From positions 496,001-560,000 of the forward strand of contig NZ_JBHRYJ010000001.1 of the NCBI RefSeq assembly GCF_042648965.1: a stretch of DNA of 64,000 nucleotides, given 5' to 3'. Positions within the stretch are counted from its first letter, which is position 1. Each line of letters opens with the position of its first letter. Position numbers and translations under genes: made by a program. The stretch comes from Ferrovibrio xuzhouensis. GTDB taxonomy: Bacteria; Pseudomonadota; Alphaproteobacteria; Ferrovibrionales; Ferrovibrionaceae. Below the pieces are notes generated by a model. That model had not been told where the DNA came from and did not search any database. It worked only from the letters and a program-made list of their open reading frames with translations. Below are positions 1-10,221 of the stretch, one piece after another.

Positions 1-1117
1 TCTCGACATCGCGGTGCACATAGACGCCGATCAAGAGCCCCATGCCGACCAGCAGGGTCAGCATCGCGGTGCCGCCGTAGGAGACCAGCGGCAGCGGCAC
101 GCCGACCACCGGCACCAGGCCGGAGACCATGGCGACATTGATGAAGACATAGAAGAACATCATGATCGTCACGCCGCCGGCGACCAGCCGGCCATACTGG
201 CTGCGCGCGCGCAGCGCGATGGCATAGCCATAGGCGATCAGCAGCAGGTAGAGCGTCAGCAGCACGAGGCCGCCGATCAGGCCGTGTTCCTCGGCCAGCA
301 TGGTGAAGATGAAGTCGGTCTGCTTCTCGGGCAGGAAGCTCAGGTGACTCTGGGTGCCCTGCAGGAAGCCCTTGCCGGAAAAGCCGCCGGAGCCGAGCGC
401 GATCTTCGACTGCAGGATGTGATAGCCGGCGCCGAGCGGGTCCTGTTCGGGGTCGAGGAAGATCAGCACGCGCTTTTTCTGGTAGTCGTGCAGGAAATTC
501 CACGCCAGCGGCATGACGGCGACGCCGCCGGCAATCGCCAGCAGGAATTTCCAGATCCGCACCCCGGTGAAGAAGAACACGCCGCCGCTGGTGGCCAGCA
601 GCAGCATGGCGGTGCCGAGGTCGGGCTGTTTCATCACCAGCGCCACCGGCAGCAGCACCATGCCGAGCGGCACCAGCAGCCAGCGGATGCGGCCGACCTC
701 GTCGAAGCTCATGCCGTGGAAATAGCGGGCCAGCGCCAGCACGATGGAAATCTTCATGATCTCGGAGGGCTGCACGCTGAGCAGGCCGAGGTCGAGCCAG
801 CGCTGCGCCCCCATGCCGACGCGGCCGACCACGTCGACGGCGACCAGCAGCACCACGGCGACGCCGTAGAACAGGTAGGACAGCCGCATCCACAGGCGGA
901 TGTCGGTCACCGCGATGACGATCATGATGGTGGTGCCGATGGCAAAGCGCGCCATCTGGCGGTCGGCCCAGGGATCGATGCTGCCGCCGCCGGCGGAATA
1001 CAGCGTGGCGAAGCCGACGCTGGCGATCAGGCCGATCAGCAGCACCAGGCCCCAGTTCACGTCGCGCAGCTTGCGGCCCAAGCTGAGATCGTTGCCGCGG
1101 GCGGACCAGTGCACCAT
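1..1117 (-). CDS. rodA: Rod shape-determining protein RodA (SEDS peptidoglycan glycosyltransferase), C-terminus cut by window edge
   Basis: SEDS-family membrane glycosyltransferase that polymerises lipid II in the elongasome together with PBP2. The frame reads from an ATG at 1117 and is still open at base 1, giving 372 codons, so probably only a few C-terminal residues are missing (the family is about 370-380 aa). Visible family signatures include LGLLSVQPSEIMK in the middle, KQPDLGTA, a loop with DPEQDPLGAGYH, and VPLPLVSYGG near the end; many hydrophobic segments are present. It starts 2 nt after the mrdA stop, so the two are probably translationally coupled. It is the last visible gene of mreBCD-mrdA-rodA. 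Identification rests on motifs and context and is secure. Confidence 0.96.
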   Translation of the reverse strand, partial: MVHWSARGNDLSLGRKLRDVNWGLVLLIGLIASVGFATLYSAGGGSIDPWADRQMARFAIGTTIMIVIAVTDIRLWMRLSYLFYGVAVVLLVAVDVVGRVGMGAQRWLDLGLLSVQPSEIMKISIVLALARYFHGMSFDEVGRIRWLLVPLGMVLLPVALVMKQPDLGTAMLLLATSGGVFFFTGVRIWKFLLAIAGGVAVMPLAWNFLHDYQKKRVLIFLDPEQDPLGAGYHILQSKIALGSGGFSGKGFLQGTQSHLSFLPEKQTDFIFTMLAEEHGLIGGLVLLTLYLLLIAYGYAIALRARSQYGRLVAGGVTIMMFFYVFINVAMVSGLVPVVGVPLPLVSYGGTAMLTLLVGMGLLIGVYVHRDVE

Positions 1118-1119
1118 GG

Positions 1120-3135
<2,016 letters not shown>

Positions 3136-3137
3136 GG

Positions 3138-3662
3138 TCAGAGTTCCGGCAGGACGGGCCGCAGCCAGCGCCGTTCGATGCGGCTGAGCAGCCAGTAGAC
3201 CGGCGGATAGCAGGCCAGCGACAGTGCCCATTGCGCGAGGCGCGGCGGCACCGGCAGCAGGGTCCAGTTGAGCAGGCTGATCATCGCCCAGCCGGCCAGC
3301 GTGACGGCGCTGACCACCAGGGCGAAGGCGACCCAGTTGACCAGGAAGGACGAGCCGAGAAAGACCCGGCGCTGCGACACGCCGAGCTGGTGCGCCAGCA
3401 GCAGCATCATGGCATTCAGCCCGACCGGCCCGCCGCTGAGCAGGTCGAGCACCAGGCCGATCAGGAAGGCGCCGGCCATGGTCATCAGGTCGGCGCGGAA
3501 GATGCTCCAGTAGAAGATCGCCATCAGCGCCAGCGACGGCGCCACCAGTTCCATATGCGGCAGGCCGAGCGGGGTGAGGCCGACCAGCCCGAGCACGAGG
3601 CTGCTCAGCAGCGGCAGGAAGGCGCGCAGGCGGCGGTTGGTCTGGGTCAGCAGGGCGTCCAT
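3138..3662 (-). CDS. mreD: Rod shape-determining protein MreD
   Basis: Small integral membrane component of the elongasome; 174 aa, typical for the family, with about five to six hydrophobic segments (for example LLSSLVLGLVG and FLIGLVLDLLSGGPVGLNA). The LDLLSGGPxGLNA segment is characteristic of MreD. It lies 9 nt downstream of mreC and 2 nt upstream of mrdA in the same operon. Sequence similarity across the MreD family is low in general, so the assignment leans on position between mreC and mrdA as well as on the topology. Confidence 0.93.
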   Translation of the reverse strand: MDALLTQTNRRLRAFLPLLSSLVLGLVGLTPLGLPHMELVAPSLALMAIFYWSIFRADLMTMAGAFLIGLVLDLLSGGPVGLNAMMLLLAHQLGVSQRRVFLGSSFLVNWVAFALVVSAVTLAGWAMISLLNWTLLPVPPRLAQWALSLACYPPVYWLLSRIERRWLRPVLPEL

Positions 3663-3671
3663 GCGGCCGCC

Positions 3672-4586
3672 TCAGGGCTGCTGCAGGGGCACTGCCGGGG
3701 CGCCACCGCGCGCGGCGGCCCGCTCGGCGCGGGCCTGCTCGTCGGGATCGAGGCGGGTCTCGTCGAACTGCATGAGACGCAGGAATTCCAGGCGCGACAG
3801 GTCGACGAAGGGCCGCACCCGCACGCCGCCGTCGCTGACCGTGGCGACTTCGCCGACCGGAATGCCGGCCGGGAACTGGCCGCCGTCGCCCGAGGTGACG
3901 ACGCGCTGGCCGACCGCCGGCTTGGCGGCACCGGACAGGTATTCCAGCTTCGGCAGGTCGGAATTGTCGCCGGCCAGCACGGCGCGATGGCCGCCCTCCT
4001 GCAGCATCACCGGCAGGCGCGAGTTCAGGTCGGTCAGCAGCAGGACGCGGGCGGCGCGCTGGCCGACCTCGGCGACCCGGCCGACATAGCCGCCCTCGCC
4101 GATCGCCGCCTGGCCCTTGCGGACGCCGTCGCGGGCGCCGACGTTGACCAGCACGGTGCGCACGAAGCTGCCGCCGCCATCGGCGATGACGCGGCCGGTG
4201 ACGAAGGTCTGGCTGAGGTCCGGGCCGGCCGAGAGCAGGCGGCGCAGCGCGGCATTGTCCTGTTCCAGCCGGCGCGACACGTCCTGCCACTGCAGCAGGC
4301 GGGCATTCTCGGTGCGCAGGCGGAAATTCTCCTCATGGACATAGAGGATGTCGTCGACCCAGCCGATCATGGCGTTGACGGCGGCGACCGGCTGCGCGAC
4401 CACGGTCAGCAACGGCTCGGCGATGTCGGCGATCACCGCGCGGGTGCGTTCGACCAGCGGGCGTTCGGTGCGGCTGATGATGACGAGGCCGATGGCGGCG
4501 GCGAGCAGCAAAAGGAACGCGAAGCGCTGCAGCAGCGCCCGCAGAGGCGCTGCAACCCATGCACTCCGTCCGGTCCGTCCCCGCAT
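3672..4586 (-). CDS. mreC: Rod shape-determining protein MreC
   Basis: Bitopic periplasmic scaffold protein of the elongasome that binds PBP2 and MreD; 304 aa. One transmembrane segment lies at residues ~20-40 (FAFLLLLAAAIGLVIIS), followed by a coiled-coil stretch (~75-115, with LRTENARLLQWQDVSRRLEQ) and the beta-rich MreC core (for example TGRVIADGG and LVNVGARDGVRKGQAAI). The C-terminus after residue ~285 is Ala/Arg/Gly-rich. Start ATG at 4586. The gap to mreB is 52 nt. The family match is clear. Confidence 0.95.
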   Translation of the reverse strand: MRGRTGRSAWVAAPLRALLQRFAFLLLLAAAIGLVIISRTERPLVERTRAVIADIAEPLLTVVAQPVAAVNAMIGWVDDILYVHEENFRLRTENARLLQWQDVSRRLEQDNAALRRLLSAGPDLSQTFVTGRVIADGGGSFVRTVLVNVGARDGVRKGQAAIGEGGYVGRVAEVGQRAARVLLLTDLNSRLPVMLQEGGHRAVLAGDNSDLPKLEYLSGAAKPAVGQRVVTSGDGGQFPAGIPVGEVATVSDGGVRVRPFVDLSRLEFLRLMQFDETRLDPDEQARAERAAARGGAPAVPLQQP

Positions 4587-4638
4587 AATGCCCGTCAGAC
4601 CCCTCCGCTACGCCGTATCGCCCGGTGCCTCCCCGGGA

Positions 4639-5682
4639 TCAGTACGGCGGGTTGTACAGCACGTGCTTGAGCGTCTTCATCTCCTCGAGCGCGCGGCCGG
4701 TGCCGAGCGCCACGCAGGACAGAGGCTCGTCGGCAATCGACACCGGCAGGCCGGTGGCGTGCCGCAGCACGAGATCGAGATTGCCCAGAAGCGCGCCGCC
4801 GCCGGTGAGCACGATGCCCTTGTCGACGATGTCGGCCGCCAGTTCCGGCGCGGTATGCTCTAGCGCAACCTTGACCGCCTCGACAATGGCGCCGACCGGC
4901 TCGGCCAGGCTCTCGGCGATTTGTCGCTGATTGATCACAAGTTCCTTGGGCACGCCGTTCATCAGATCGCGGCCCTTGATCTCCATCGACAGGCCGTTGC
5001 CGTCTTCCGGCGGCGCCGCCGAGCCGATCTGCTTCTTGATGCGCTCGGCCGAGGCCTCGCCGACCAGCAGGTTATGGTTGCGGCGGATATAGGCGATGAT
5101 CGCCTCGTCCATCTTGTCGCCGCCGACGCGCACGGAACGCGAATAGACGATGCCACCGAGCGAGAGGACGGCTACCTCGGTGGTGCCGCCGCCGATATCC
5201 ACAACCATCGATCCGGTCGGCTCGGTCACCGGCAGGCCGGCGCCGATCGCGGCGGCCATCGGCTCCTCGATCAGGAAAACCCGGCGGGCGCCGGCCGATT
5301 CGGCCGAATCCATGATGGCGCGGCGCTCGACCGCGGTGGAGCCCGAGGGGACGCAGATGATGACCTGCGGCGAGGCGAAGCTGCGGCGGTTATGCACCTT
5401 GCGGATGAAGTGCTTGATCATCTCCTCCGCCACCTCGAAATCGGCGATCACGCCGTCGCGCAGCGGCCGGATGGCCTCGATGTTGCCAGGCGTGCGGCCC
5501 AGCATCTGCTTGGCCTCGTCGCCGACGGCCAGAACCTGCTTTTTTCCGCGGTTATTGGTGATTGCCACCACCGACGGCTCGTTCAGCACGATGCCCCGGC
5601 CCTTCACGTAAACCAGGGTGTTGGCCGTGCCGAGATCGATGGCCATATCGGCCGACATGAAACCCATCAAACGCGAGAACAT
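4639..5682 (-). CDS. mreB: Rod shape-determining protein MreB (bacterial actin)
   Basis: Actin-like ATPase that forms membrane-bound filaments and directs lateral wall synthesis; 347 aa, the usual length. Actin-fold nucleotide-binding motifs are visible: DLGTANTLVY near the N-terminus, VDIGGGTTEVAVLSLGG in the centre and ILTGGGALL near the C-terminus. It is first in the mreBCD-mrdA-rodA operon. The 109-nt gap to leuA upstream contains an 8-bp inverted repeat (5712-5719 with 5736-5743) and must hold the operon promoter or a read-through from leuA, which lies upstream on the same strand. Confidence 0.98.
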   Translation of the reverse strand: MFSRLMGFMSADMAIDLGTANTLVYVKGRGIVLNEPSVVAITNNRGKKQVLAVGDEAKQMLGRTPGNIEAIRPLRDGVIADFEVAEEMIKHFIRKVHNRRSFASPQVIICVPSGSTAVERRAIMDSAESAGARRVFLIEEPMAAAIGAGLPVTEPTGSMVVDIGGGTTEVAVLSLGGIVYSRSVRVGGDKMDEAIIAYIRRNHNLLVGEASAERIKKQIGSAAPPEDGNGLSMEIKGRDLMNGVPKELVINQRQIAESLAEPVGAIVEAVKVALEHTAPELAADIVDKGIVLTGGGALLGNLDLVLRHATGLPVSIADEPLSCVALGTGRALEEMKTLKHVLYNPPY

Positions 5683-5711
5683 CGAGTAGTCACCTCACCA
5701 ACCGGAATATC

Positions 5712-5743
5712 GCGCCGTTATCGCCTCGGCTCCGGAACGGCGC
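5712..5743 (-). terminator. Weak inverted repeat between leuA and mreB
   Basis: An 8-bp perfect inverted repeat (GCGCCGTT / AACGGCGC) with a 16-nt loop lies between the leuA stop and the mreB start. There is no T-run, so it is at best a weak or Rho-assisted terminator; it may be chance in such GC-rich DNA. Confidence 0.25.
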
Positions 5744-5791
5744 AAGCCCCGGACCCCATATTTTCCGCCTGTTTCCGACCGGTCGGCGCAT

Positions 5792-7351
5792 TCAGGCACT
5801 CATCGCCGCCGGGGCGGTCTTTTCCCGCTTCACCAGCAGCTTGTTCAGTGCGTGGATATAGGCCCGGGCGCTCGCCACCAGGGTATCGGCATCCGAGGCC
5901 TGGCCGTTCACGGTCTTGCCCTGCTCCTCCAGCCGGACGGTCACCTCGGCCTGGGCGTCGGTGCCCTGGGTGACGGCATGGACCTGGTAGAGCTGCAGGT
6001 TGGCCTGGTTCGGGAACAGCGCCTTGATGGCATTGAAGGTGGCATCGACCGGGCCGTTGCCGGTCGCCTTGACCGACTTCAGCGCGCCGTCGATTTCGAG
6101 TTCCAGCTCGGCGCTCTGCGGCTCCTTCGAGCCGGCGATCACCTGCAGCGAGACGAAGCGGATGCGGTGGCTGTCGTGGGCGACCGCATCGTCGACCAGC
6201 GCGATCAGGTCCTCGTCGAAGACCTCCTTCTTGCGGTCGGCGAGATCCTTGAAACGGCCGAAGGCATCGTTGAGCTGGTTCTCGGCGAGATTGAAACCGA
6301 GTTCCTCCAGCTTCTTGCGGAAGGCATGGCGGCCGGAATGCTTGCCCATGACGAGCGTCGAGCGGTTCAGGCCGACCGATTCCGGCGTCATGATTTCGTA
6401 GGTACCGGCATGCTTGAGCATGCCGTCCTGGTGGATGCCGCTTTCATGCGCGAAGGCATTGGCGCCGACGATCGCCTTGTTCGGCTGCACCACGAAACCG
6501 GTGACCGCCGAGACCAGCCGCGAGGCCTTCATGATGTCGGTGGTCTTGATGCCGGTTTCAAATTGCATGACATCGGGGCGCGTGCGCAGCGCCATCACGA
6601 TCTCTTCCAGCGCGGCGTTGCCGGCGCGCTCGCCAAGCCCGTTGATGGTGCATTCGACCTGTCGCGCGCCGCCCTGGACGGCGGCCAGCGAGTTGGCAAC
6701 CGCGAGACCGAGGTCGTTGTGGCAATGCGCGGAAAATCTGGCTTTATCGCTGTTCGGGATGTTGCCGATCAGGAAGCGCATCAGCGCGGTATATTCCTCC
6801 GGCACGGTGTAGCCCACCGTGTCGGGCACGTTGATCGTGGTGGCGCCGGCCTTGATCGCGCTCTCGATCAGGCGGCAGAGGAAGTCGCGGTCGGACCGCG
6901 TGCCATCCTCGCAGCTCCACTCGACATCGTCGCAGAGATTGCGCGCGTAACTGACGCTGTCGATCACTGCCTGGTGCACCGCCTCGGGTTCCATCTGCAG
7001 CTTGTACTTCATGTGCAGCGGCGAGGTGGAGATGAAGGTATGGATGCGCGCGCGCTTGGCCGGGCGTAACGCCTCCCAGGCGCGGTCGATGTCCTTGCGC
7101 CCGGCGCGGCTGAGACCGCAGACGGTGGACTCCGTGACGCGCTTGGCGATCTCGTTGACCGCCTCGAAGTCGCCGTTCGACGCAATCGGAAAGCCGGCCT
7201 CGATCACATCGACGCCCATGCCTTCGAGCACCGAGGCGATCTTCAGCTTCTCTTCGAGATTCATCGAGGCGCCGGGCGACTGCTCGCCGTCGCGCAGGGT
7301 GGTGTCGAAGATGATGACGCGCTCGCGCGTTGGTTGGTTGTTGCTGGCCAT
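5792..7351 (-). CDS. leuA: 2-isopropylmalate synthase
   Basis: Condenses acetyl-CoA with 2-oxoisovalerate, the first committed step of leucine synthesis; cytosolic. 519 aa, which fits LeuA type 1. The N-terminal HMGL-like TIM barrel begins with FDTTLRDGEQSPG (catalytic Arg and metal-binding Asp), then SAHCHNDLGLAVANS with the metal-binding His pair, and NGLGERAGNA. A C-terminal LeuA dimerisation/allosteric domain (residues ~395-510) is present, so leucine feedback is likely. Start ATG at 7351. It lies downstream of the ilv genes on the same strand but is separated from ilvD by the XRE/MFS pair, so it has its own promoter in the 7352-7661 gap. Confidence 0.97.
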   Translation of the reverse strand: MASNNQPTRERVIIFDTTLRDGEQSPGASMNLEEKLKIASVLEGMGVDVIEAGFPIASNGDFEAVNEIAKRVTESTVCGLSRAGRKDIDRAWEALRPAKRARIHTFISTSPLHMKYKLQMEPEAVHQAVIDSVSYARNLCDDVEWSCEDGTRSDRDFLCRLIESAIKAGATTINVPDTVGYTVPEEYTALMRFLIGNIPNSDKARFSAHCHNDLGLAVANSLAAVQGGARQVECTINGLGERAGNAALEEIVMALRTRPDVMQFETGIKTTDIMKASRLVSAVTGFVVQPNKAIVGANAFAHESGIHQDGMLKHAGTYEIMTPESVGLNRSTLVMGKHSGRHAFRKKLEELGFNLAENQLNDAFGRFKDLADRKKEVFDEDLIALVDDAVAHDSHRIRFVSLQVIAGSKEPQSAELELEIDGALKSVKATGNGPVDATFNAIKALFPNQANLQLYQVHAVTQGTDAQAEVTVRLEEQGKTVNGQASDADTLVASARAYIHALNKLLVKREKTAPAAMSA

Positions 7352-7661
7352 GTCACACGCCCTCTCCCGGCGCGTCCCGCCAGAGGCCTGGCCGGACGAT
7401 CCGATTCTGCCGCAAATTCCGTGTCTTAACCATAGTGTACACGCTTCGGCTCAATTCGATCAAAGGGCGAAAAGTTCCGCCGGGACATGGACTTACGTCC
7501 CCACTCTGCGACAGCATGCTTAACAGTCGATGAATTCCCCATAAATCCGGGGAAATCCTTTAATAGCCTGAAAAGGCGGCACAATCATGACTGGTGCCGA
7601 AGCCGCCCCGACAGAACCCGCGCGCGGGGCCCGTCCTGCAACCGGCCGGAACCGCCCGCAG
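7352..7661 (-). other. 310-bp intergenic region upstream of leuA
   Basis: No gene is supported here. The stretch 7430-7590 is more AT-rich than its surroundings and should carry the leuA promoter on the minus strand. A 6-bp inverted repeat TTCCCC/GGGGAA (7535-7540 with 7549-7554) is present. I looked for a leucine-rich leader peptide with an attenuator hairpin and did not find one; a short frame on the minus strand ending near 7520 has no leucine run. Confidence 0.5.
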
Positions 7662-8516
7662 TCAGTCGAGCGACAATGGCACGTCGTCGGCCAGTACCTT
7701 CTGCAGCCGCCGGGCGCCGGCACCGGGCAGCGGGGTATAGGCGATCATGCGCAGTTCGGCCGGGGCATCGACGGTGAAGGCGGTATGCTCGAACTCGATC
7801 TCGCCGTGGCGCGGATGGCAGAGCACCTTGACGCCCTCGCCCTGGCCGAGCAGGTCCTGCTGCGGCCACCAGCGCTGGAATTCCGGGCTGGCGGCATTGA
7901 GGTCGGCGACGAGCTGCTGGAAGGCCGGATCGCCCGCGGCGCGTCCGTAATTGACACGGAACCGCGCCAGCACGCGGCGCGCCGCCTTTTCCCAGTCGCG
8001 GGTCAGCCGGCGATAGGCGGGGGCGGTGAACATCATCCACAGGATATTGCGACTCTCGACAGCCAGGCTGGCGTAATCGCCGATCAGGCAGGTGGCCGGC
8101 CGGTTCCACGCCACGACATCCCAGCGCGCGGTCTTCACATAGACCGGATAGGGATGCGCATCGATCATATGCTGCAGGTTCGGCGTCACGCTCTGCAGGT
8201 CGATGGCCGGGCTTAGCGGCGGCAGGCGGCCATGCGCCAGGGTGAAGAGATGCGCGCGTTCCACCGCATCGAGGCGTAGCGCGCGGGCGAGATTCTCGAG
8301 GAAATGCGCCGAGACGCGGATGTCGCGGCCCTGCTCGAACCAGGTGTACCAGGTGATGCCGACCCCGGCGAGCTGGGCAACCTCCTCGCGGCGCAGGCCG
8401 GGCGTGCGCCGGCGCGGCCCCGCCGGCAGGCCGACATCGAGCGGCCCGAGCCGGGAGCGCCGGCTGCGCAGGAAAGCCGCCAGATCCTGCCGTTCGTCGC
8501 TGACTGCCTGCACCAT
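7662..8516 (-). CDS. XRE-family transcriptional regulator with MmyB-like ligand-binding domain
   Basis: Predicted repressor of 284 aa. The N-terminal helix-turn-helix domain (residues ~10-75) has the typical signature LRREEVAQLAGVGITWYTWFEQGR of this group (shown here as LRREEVAQLAG then WYTWFEQGR). The C-terminal domain (~105-270) resembles the PAS-like MmyB ligand-binding domain (VVAWNRPA, GDYASL, EFEHTAF). I choose the ATG at 8516; an in-frame ATG at 8564 would add 16 residues but would place an operator-like repeat inside the gene. It is divergent from the efflux pump gene at 8662, with shared repeats between them, so it probably controls that pump and itself. The ligand is unknown. Confidence 0.85.
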   Translation of the reverse strand: MVQAVSDERQDLAAFLRSRRSRLGPLDVGLPAGPRRRTPGLRREEVAQLAGVGITWYTWFEQGRDIRVSAHFLENLARALRLDAVERAHLFTLAHGRLPPLSPAIDLQSVTPNLQHMIDAHPYPVYVKTARWDVVAWNRPATCLIGDYASLAVESRNILWMMFTAPAYRRLTRDWEKAARRVLARFRVNYGRAAGDPAFQQLVADLNAASPEFQRWWPQQDLLGQGEGVKVLCHPRHGEIEFEHTAFTVDAPAELRMIAYTPLPGAGARRLQKVLADDVPLSLD

Positions 8517-8535
8517 GGGAACCTGCCGCTGCCTG

Positions 8536-8574
8536 TTACTTTCAGTAATAGGATAAGAAGACATATAGTAATAG
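8536..8574. promoter_or_regulatory. Candidate operator between regulator and efflux pump
   Basis: A perfect inverted repeat TTACT-TTC-AGTAA occupies 8536-8548, and the octamer AGTAATAG occurs twice (8544-8551 and 8567-8574), 23 bp apart, about two helical turns. This AT-rich patch sits in the 145-bp gap between the divergent genes. The arrangement suits a dimeric XRE repressor; binding itself is inference. Confidence 0.5.
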
Positions 8575-8661
8575 CTTAAAACCGCCCTATCCTGTCCCGC
8601 AATCCCGGCACTGTCGAGCAAAAACGACAGGCCTCCTCCCCCGGACCGACAGGACTTTCCC

Positions 8662-10158
8662 ATGGCCGAAACCGCCGCCTGCGCCGATGCCACTCCTGTG
8701 CCCGCAGACACCGCCCGCAACGCCTGGCGCCCCTGGGCCGGCCTCGCCGTGATGCTGACCGGCACCTTCATGGCGGTGCTCGACGTCTTCATCGTCAACA
8801 TTGCCATCCCCGACATGCGCGGCACGCTGGAAGCCAGCTTCGCCGAACTGCAGTTCGTCATCGCCGCCTACGGCCTGACCTATGCGGTGATGCTGATCAC
8901 CGGCGGCCGGCTCGGCGACATCTTCGGCCGGCGCCGCATGTTCATGGCAGGGCTCGCCGGTTTCACGCTGGCCTCGCTGGCCTGCGGCCTTGCGCCGACC
9001 GCCCCGGTGCTGATCGGCTCTCGCATCCTGCAGGGGCTGGCTGCCGCCGTGCTGTCACCGCAGGTCTTTGCCATGATGCGCGTCGGCTTTACCAACGACC
9101 GCCAGCGCGCCACGGCGTTTGCCTGCCTCGGTGTCGTCTACGGCCTCAGCTCGGTTTCGGGCCAGCTGCTCGGCGGCCTGCTGGTCGAGGCCAACCTGTG
9201 GGGGCTGGGCTGGCGGCCGGTCTTCCTGATCAACCTGCCGCTCGGCCTGATCGCGCTGATTGCCGCGCCGCTGCTGATCCCGGAATCGCGCAATCCGGAG
9301 GCGCGCCGGCTTGACCTGCGCGGCGTGGCGATGAGCGCCGGCGGCCTGTTCCTGCTGCTGTTCCCGCTGATCGAGGGCCGCGAGGCCGGCTGGCCGGCCT
9401 GGGCCTTCGGGCTGCTGGCGCTGTCCGTGCCGGTGCTGGCCGCCTTCGCCTGGGACCAGCAGCGCAAGTCGCGCCGCGCCCATCACGGGCACGCCCACCA
9501 TACACCGGGCCCCTCGCCGCTGCTGGAGATGCGGCTGTTCCGCAACCCGGTCTTCGCGCTCGGCGTGCTGATCGTGCTGGCCTTCACCTCGACCCAGAGC
9601 GCCTTCTACCTGTCGCTCAGCCTGACCCTGCAGAACGGCCTGCACCACACGCCGCTGCAGGCCGGTCTCGTCTTCGCGCCGCTGGCCGTCGCCTTCATGG
9701 CCGTCTCGCTGCTGGCCGGCCGCATTGCCGGCCGCTACCGGCATGGCATGCTGATCGGCGGCGCCGCTCTCGTCGCGCTGGCCTTTCTCGCCATCGGCTT
9801 CACCGCCTGGCAGGACGGCGCGACCCTGGTTTCCATCCGGCTGGTGCCGGCGCTGGTGCTGATCGGCATCGGCAGCGGCTTTTTCATGACGCCGCTGCTC
9901 AATGCCATCCTCAGCAGCGTGCCCGGCCCGGACAGCGGCGCCGCCAGCGGCATGATCACCACCATGCAGCAGACCGGCAGCGCCTTTGGCATCGCGGTCG
10001 TCGGCATCCTGTTCTTCGGCCGGCTCGATGCCGGCGGGCCGGCCGCCTACGAGCAGGCGCTGGCGCTCGCCGCGCTCTATGGCGCCGGCGGCTGTGGCCT
10101 CGCCGCCCTGCTGCTGCTGCGCCTGTGGCACCGGCAGCGGCGACCGGTCGCGGCCTGA
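8662..10158 (+). CDS. MFS transporter, DHA2 (EmrB/QacA) family drug efflux pump
   Basis: Inner-membrane proton-driven exporter of 498 aa with about 14 hydrophobic segments, as in the DHA2 family. Family motifs are visible: LDVFIVNIAIPDM in TM1 (motif D1 region), GGRLGDIFGRRRMF (motif A) between TM2 and TM3, and a motif-C-like GxxxGPxxGG variant, SSVSGQLLGGLLVE. A His-rich cytoplasmic loop (residues ~273-282, AHHGHAHH) interrupts the middle. It is divergent from the XRE regulator, which probably controls it. Substrate cannot be inferred. It ends 63 nt before the convergent ilvD gene, with a hairpin between. Confidence 0.9.
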   Translation: MAETAACADATPVPADTARNAWRPWAGLAVMLTGTFMAVLDVFIVNIAIPDMRGTLEASFAELQFVIAAYGLTYAVMLITGGRLGDIFGRRRMFMAGLAGFTLASLACGLAPTAPVLIGSRILQGLAAAVLSPQVFAMMRVGFTNDRQRATAFACLGVVYGLSSVSGQLLGGLLVEANLWGLGWRPVFLINLPLGLIALIAAPLLIPESRNPEARRLDLRGVAMSAGGLFLLLFPLIEGREAGWPAWAFGLLALSVPVLAAFAWDQQRKSRRAHHGHAHHTPGPSPLLEMRLFRNPVFALGVLIVLAFTSTQSAFYLSLSLTLQNGLHHTPLQAGLVFAPLAVAFMAVSLLAGRIAGRYRHGMLIGGAALVALAFLAIGFTAWQDGATLVSIRLVPALVLIGIGSGFFMTPLLNAILSSVPGPDSGAASGMITTMQQTGSAFGIAVVGILFFGRLDAGGPAAYEQALALAALYGAGGCGLAALLLLRLWHRQRRPVAA

Positions 10159-10164
10159 ATGCAA

Positions 10165-10192
10165 ACGGCCGCCGGATCGCTCCGGCGGCCGT
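10165..10192. terminator. Hairpin terminator between MFS gene and ilvD (copy 1)
   Basis: A perfect 12-bp stem (ACGGCCGCCGGA / TCCGGCGGCCGT) with loop TCGC lies between the convergent MFS and ilvD genes and can serve both. On the ilvD side the stem is followed by GTTTGCATT. The core of this hairpin is repeated at 12077-12105. Confidence 0.75.
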
Positions 10193-10221
10193 CGTCTATT
10201 CCTGTCCGCTAAAGAGGCGGG

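Noticed and set aside
7520..7600. Leader peptide/attenuator for leuA
   Set aside because: The short frame MIVPPFQAIKGFPRIYGEFI has no run of Leu codons and no terminator/antiterminator pair could be drawn.
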